A DNA stretch of 64,000 nucleotides from Rostratula benghalensis (Eukaryota; Chordata; Aves; Charadriiformes; Rostratulidae): positions 753,221 through 817,220 of the forward strand of contig VXAI01000162.1 of NCBI GenBank assembly GCA_013399305.1. Reading direction: 5' to 3'. A program made the position numbers and the translations under genes. The notes beneath the pieces were generated by a model. That model saw only the letters and a list, made by a program, of their open reading frames with translations, was not told the origin of the DNA and searched no databases. Numbering within the stretch: position 1 is the first letter of the stretch; each line of letters opens with the position of its first letter. Of the stretch, positions 59,986 through 64,000 are shown piece after piece.

Positions 59986-62900
59986 TCTGACCATTTCATA
60001 AGGGTCTCTGATTCAGGATGGGGATACTTAAGTTTGGATCAGTTTGTAGAATCTAACAGAAATGTACATGTCTCTACATATATATTTATATACATATGCA
60101 TACAGATCTATAACAATACACAAGAATTATATATATTTTTGCAACATAAGATTCATTTAATATTTTCAGACATGTAGTACTTGCTGCAGGGTGCTTTTCC
60201 CCTGAAGAACGCTTTTCAGAACACTTTGACCCCATTTTGTTGTCTTCTTTTGACAGTTTTTCCCATAGGGAAGATAGCCTATTTGACTTACATTATCCTT
60301 GAACCCCTTGCTACTTACTTGACATTAATTTCTGTAACCAAGGCAATATCAAAAGTGAAGTTAAAAATCAAATCTCTGAGAATAGCCTTGCCTAGACTGA
60401 TTCTCCCTTCAGACTGCATACTAAGCAGCCACACAGAGCTTCCAAACTTACAATAGACAAGACTTCCTCTCCTTCTGATCCCAAAGGAAGAAAGGGGAAC
60501 CCTTCTTTTCTTAAGAAGAACTTTAGCTTCCAACAATCTCTATAAATTTCTTATAAGTTTTGTCCTTCAATTTGCCAGGTTGTATTAGATATTTCAGTAA
60601 ATTAAATACTTTGAGTTTCTTTAGAACAAAATGGAAGATAGAAGCTTATCATTAGCTGCATTGTTTTTTAGAATGCACTGAACTGCATGTTCCAGAAAAA
60701 AATGCAAATTCTTTGACATCCTATTGATGCTCAGATATACAGTTCCCATTACTGCAATAGCTAGACAAATTGTAATATTTGTTAATAATTGTCTTTTCAT
60801 AGTATCTTCCATGATACAGATAAGTAAGAATTACGATGACTTTACAAATTGAAACCTGAAAACCAGGGGTGAAAACCAGTTTTACTGCCAGAAGCTTATG
60901 ATTTCAGTAGTGAATACCCCAAGGCTATTGCAATATCTCATTTCAGTTAAGTTATTTGATATTTCAGCATTGTGTCTAGACTAACTGTCTAGGAGGCGTG
61001 TCCAATGGAGATGGCAAGTCATTATTTCATCCTACAGTAGGGTCTGTATTTCCCTCAAGAGGCCCTTTGTCTTTTCTTTCTCTCCCCCTACTTTGTAGGG
61101 GAAGTTTAGGCAATAGATGCCTTATTTTTAAATAGCTGAAGATAGGTAAGTGGAATATAACTGGTAATCGTTTGTCATCTTCCTTTTTATGGGGGCATTC
61201 TCAGAGGAAAACTATGTCATATTTATCTAAAATCTCTATTCTATTAAGATTTGGGTGAGTGGGAAGAATAAGGTGAAACTAAGTCATTGCTATATTTTCA
61301 TTGTAATTTTGTAATGGAGCAAAACAAAGAACAATTACAGAGATTAATAAGAAAGTAGAAACAAACCAATACTTTTTATTAGGACTTTGAAATATGATAA
61401 TCTCTATCCTTCCAAAAACACTTTTACTACTGTTGGTCCATAAACCTTTATCCAGTGAAGAGAAAATATATGCATGTACATCCACTTGTTTGTATCTAAA
61501 AGAAAAAAAAATCAATGTGGTAAGGGAAATTTATAAAAAGAAGACACAAAAAAAGGTGGTTGGGAAGAAAGTGAAAATCAAAAGTTTATTAAAGCTCTTA
61601 AGCCTCCAATACAATCCCTATCTTTAAAGAATTTAACATTAGCCGCAATGGCTTTCTTAGTTCATATGTTGGTTCGTTGTACCCACAACGGATGAAAAAT
61701 GAGTTCATCTTTTTAAAGTAACATTAAACAATGGTGCTACATTGTACATGAAGGCAAGAACCATTGGGCCAAAATATTGTGGAAAACACTGAAACATTCT
61801 CAAATGTGTTTTTATCCCTTCTGGTGCCCCCTGTACTGTGATGTGCTTGGTATATAGTGTTTATGTTATACCGATTCTGCCTGATATTAGGAATGTGCAT
61901 CTAAAATAAGCTTATGTTGTACTGATATAATTTTGTCTAACAAAATCTGAAGTGAAGGATAGATGTCTTAATAGGCCAGTTCAAATACTTTACTAGTGGC
62001 TTCACAGACAACCTTTCAGTGTCTCCAGACATTTTAGTTGATTACTTTGCTATGGGTGGCTTCTGAAATTATATGTCTTTGAATGTGACTTTAAATAAAG
62101 CCCATATCCTTTGTGGCTTGTCCTGTAATACTTTAAAAATTACCCATCATGCTTCCCATGGAGGGTGAAAAGTGTCAAAGGTTAAGGCAATCATGTTTAT
62201 CTTTGGCATAAGACTAGTTAAGGACCAGCACAGAATGAAACATACTCCACTGTAATTGATAAAATAAGACATTCTAGAAAATGCTTAATTTACCATACAG
62301 ATTAAGTAACACTAGCACATAACTGGCATTATACTGTAATGCTTGTTTCTATTATTTAATAAAATATAGCATGCTATAGACCTTCTGATCCCTAACTCTG
62401 TATTTCCTCTTTACATGAGCTATTCCCTGCACTCTGAGAAGAGGCAATGCAGATATTTTGCAGGTTAGGTAATACGTAGGCATCCAGCAAAAGTACTGTG
62501 AATAATAAAACTGTGAAATAAGAAAACAGTTATGGGTTAGTAGCTGAACAAACTTCTCGTTGCTGAGAAAACTTTTGCAGTAAAATGCCTGATATCTTGT
62601 TTATAGAAATGAAACAGGAAGATAAAGAGAATCCAAACCACAGAGGTGGATTGGCCACTCACTTTGATTTATCATTAATCCCCCAATCTTTTGCTAACTC
62701 TGAGTGTAGTCTGAAAACAGAGAGGGCCAGTAAAAAGCATCTTCACTGCCACAGGGAATTTCACTGTTTAGAATAAAGAGGAACAGATCTATCAAGTGGA
62801 TTTGCTGAAATAGCATTTCACTCTTGGTATTGCACAGTGACTTATGCTGTTTCCTTCATTTGACCTTTGTTTCCTGAATGAACTTCTTTGCTTTTGTCAA

Positions 62901-64000
62901 TAATCATATTCAGGTTTATTATCTGCTTGATAGTCCTTCACCATAACTTCACTGCCATTTTGTGCTAATTTTCCATAAATTACTTCTGAAAAAAACCCCT
63001 AAACTACTCAATAACAAAGAGCAGATTGTGAGAGTACACCTTTGACACAATTTGTAGTGGTGTAGTCCCCATGTGGCTGTGAGATAAATATTGACTGTGC
63101 TGGTGCTGTGTCAGGTATTGGTCCCAAAATTATCAAGTGCATTCCAACTTCCTAGAGGATATTTTGGTTTGTGCACTGAAGCATTACGTTGGACAAATGT
63201 CATACTTTCTTCTCCAAGGTCTGCTGTCCCACATAATGCCATACTTACATGACCCTCGTTCCATTTCTGAGCAGAGATATTTTAGTGTCCTATAGGGGAA
63301 GCAGATTTCTCAATTTCAGACTAATTAGGCTTGACAGTGTTGTTTTTCCAAATCGTTTGAATTGTTTTTCCAAGATAATATTTTTTTCTTGCCAGATATT
63401 TGCTATAAACATTTATGTGCTTGTTTATGATAATAAATATCTCTCATTTCCTTGCTCCATTAAATGAAGGTACAGTAGAATTATTAAGGTTGTAAGAAGA
63501 TTTCAAGAATACTACAAGAAGGAAATATTGTTGTCCTTATTTATCTATATTTAGTGCACTTGCATATGTCTGCTGTTGAGTTATTTTCTAATGTGATAAG
63601 AATTTATTTTCTCAATTTTAAACTTGACTTACCCAAGGCACCTAGTTTAAATGAAATATCTGCCTCAAAGTTGCTCTTCAGTTCTTTTCAATAGAGATTG
63701 CAATTACTAGAACGCATTTATTTGTTAAGATGCATTGCAGATTGATACTATCTCCCACTCAGATAGTTTTCTTTTGCCTCTGTGGAGAACTTGGACATTG
63801 TTGGAGTGAGGAATTCCTCCCACTAGGGTGTGATGCTCGGTAGAGTTTAAGTTTCTATTTGATAGAACAGAGCTGTTGTCTGGGTGTTTTGTCTTGCTCT
63901 TTATGGTGCTCATTTTGCATCACATGTAAGAATAGTGTCTCTGGAATTTAGCAACATACTGCTGAGATGCATACACATAGGTAACTATTACTGTGGTTAC
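59986..64000. other. Non-coding AT-rich DNA
   Basis: About 4 kb to the right end with no recognised gene, RNA or repeat family. A TA-rich patch lies at 60075-60140. Small open frames have no domain resemblance. Confidence 0.55.

Noticed and set aside
59728..60177. Plus-strand open frame of 149 codons
   Set aside because: The first half is antisense CR1 and the rest is AT-rich flank, with no family resemblance.
1..64000. CRISPR arrays, operons, ribosome-binding sites, tRNA and rRNA genes
   Set aside because: No regularly spaced repeats, no tRNA A/B-box cloverleaf and no prokaryotic gene layout. The CR1 content indicates a bird nuclear genome.

Overview
This window looks like nuclear DNA from a bird. 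The evidence is a set of chicken-repeat-1 (CR1) LINE fragments of the kind that dominates avian genomes, with their standard 3' end (GGAAGGGACC...TCTAGTCCAA on the antisense side, ATTCTATGATTCTGTG on the sense side). There are also three stretches that read like avian endogenous-retrovirus LTR sequence. The rest is AT-rich, CpG-poor and peppered with poly-T runs and short microsatellites. No protein-coding gene, exon with convincing support, tRNA, rRNA, CRISPR array or bacterial-type feature could be recognised. The window is best read as a gene desert or the inside of a very long intron.

Layout: CR1 copies in minus orientation lie at about 0.95-1.33, 4.68-5.31, 24.89-25.69, 25.71-26.36, 41.30-41.93, 47.18-47.56, 56.93-57.59 and 59.69-59.99 kb. 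Badly decayed minus remnants lie at 6.48 and 53.48 kb. CR1 copies in plus orientation lie at 9.32-9.71, 20.43-20.75, 34.18-34.32 and 37.01-37.17 kb. Almost all are 5'-truncated and 3'-anchored, as expected from target-primed reverse transcription. The 41.3 kb copy and the second of the adjacent pair at 25.7 kb are exceptions, because they hold only interior sequence. Several keep readable pieces of CR1 ORF2, including part of the reverse-transcriptase domain at 41.3-41.9 kb and the C-terminal region at 4.7-5.1 and 25.1-25.7 kb.

LTR-like units are at about 31.19-31.67 kb (plus; TATA box and ATTAAA signal), 45.99-46.51 kb (plus; possible 5-bp target duplication TAGAA) and 51.04-51.67 kb (minus; three degenerate ~50-bp internal units). 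None has gag, pol or env next to it, so they look like solo LTRs or fragments. Identification of these three rests on recognising the sequence, not on a database search.

A microsatellite-rich segment at 10.0-10.7 kb is flanked by 20-bp direct repeats exactly 600 bp apart. A GC-richer block at 8.44-8.60 kb is preceded by a splice-acceptor-like sequence. A few hairpins and a 16-bp perfect palindrome are also listed. The remaining 75-80% of the window is non-coding DNA in which I see no gene. I found no convincing new biological system. The more useful observations concern retroelement structure and unclassified candidate repeats.
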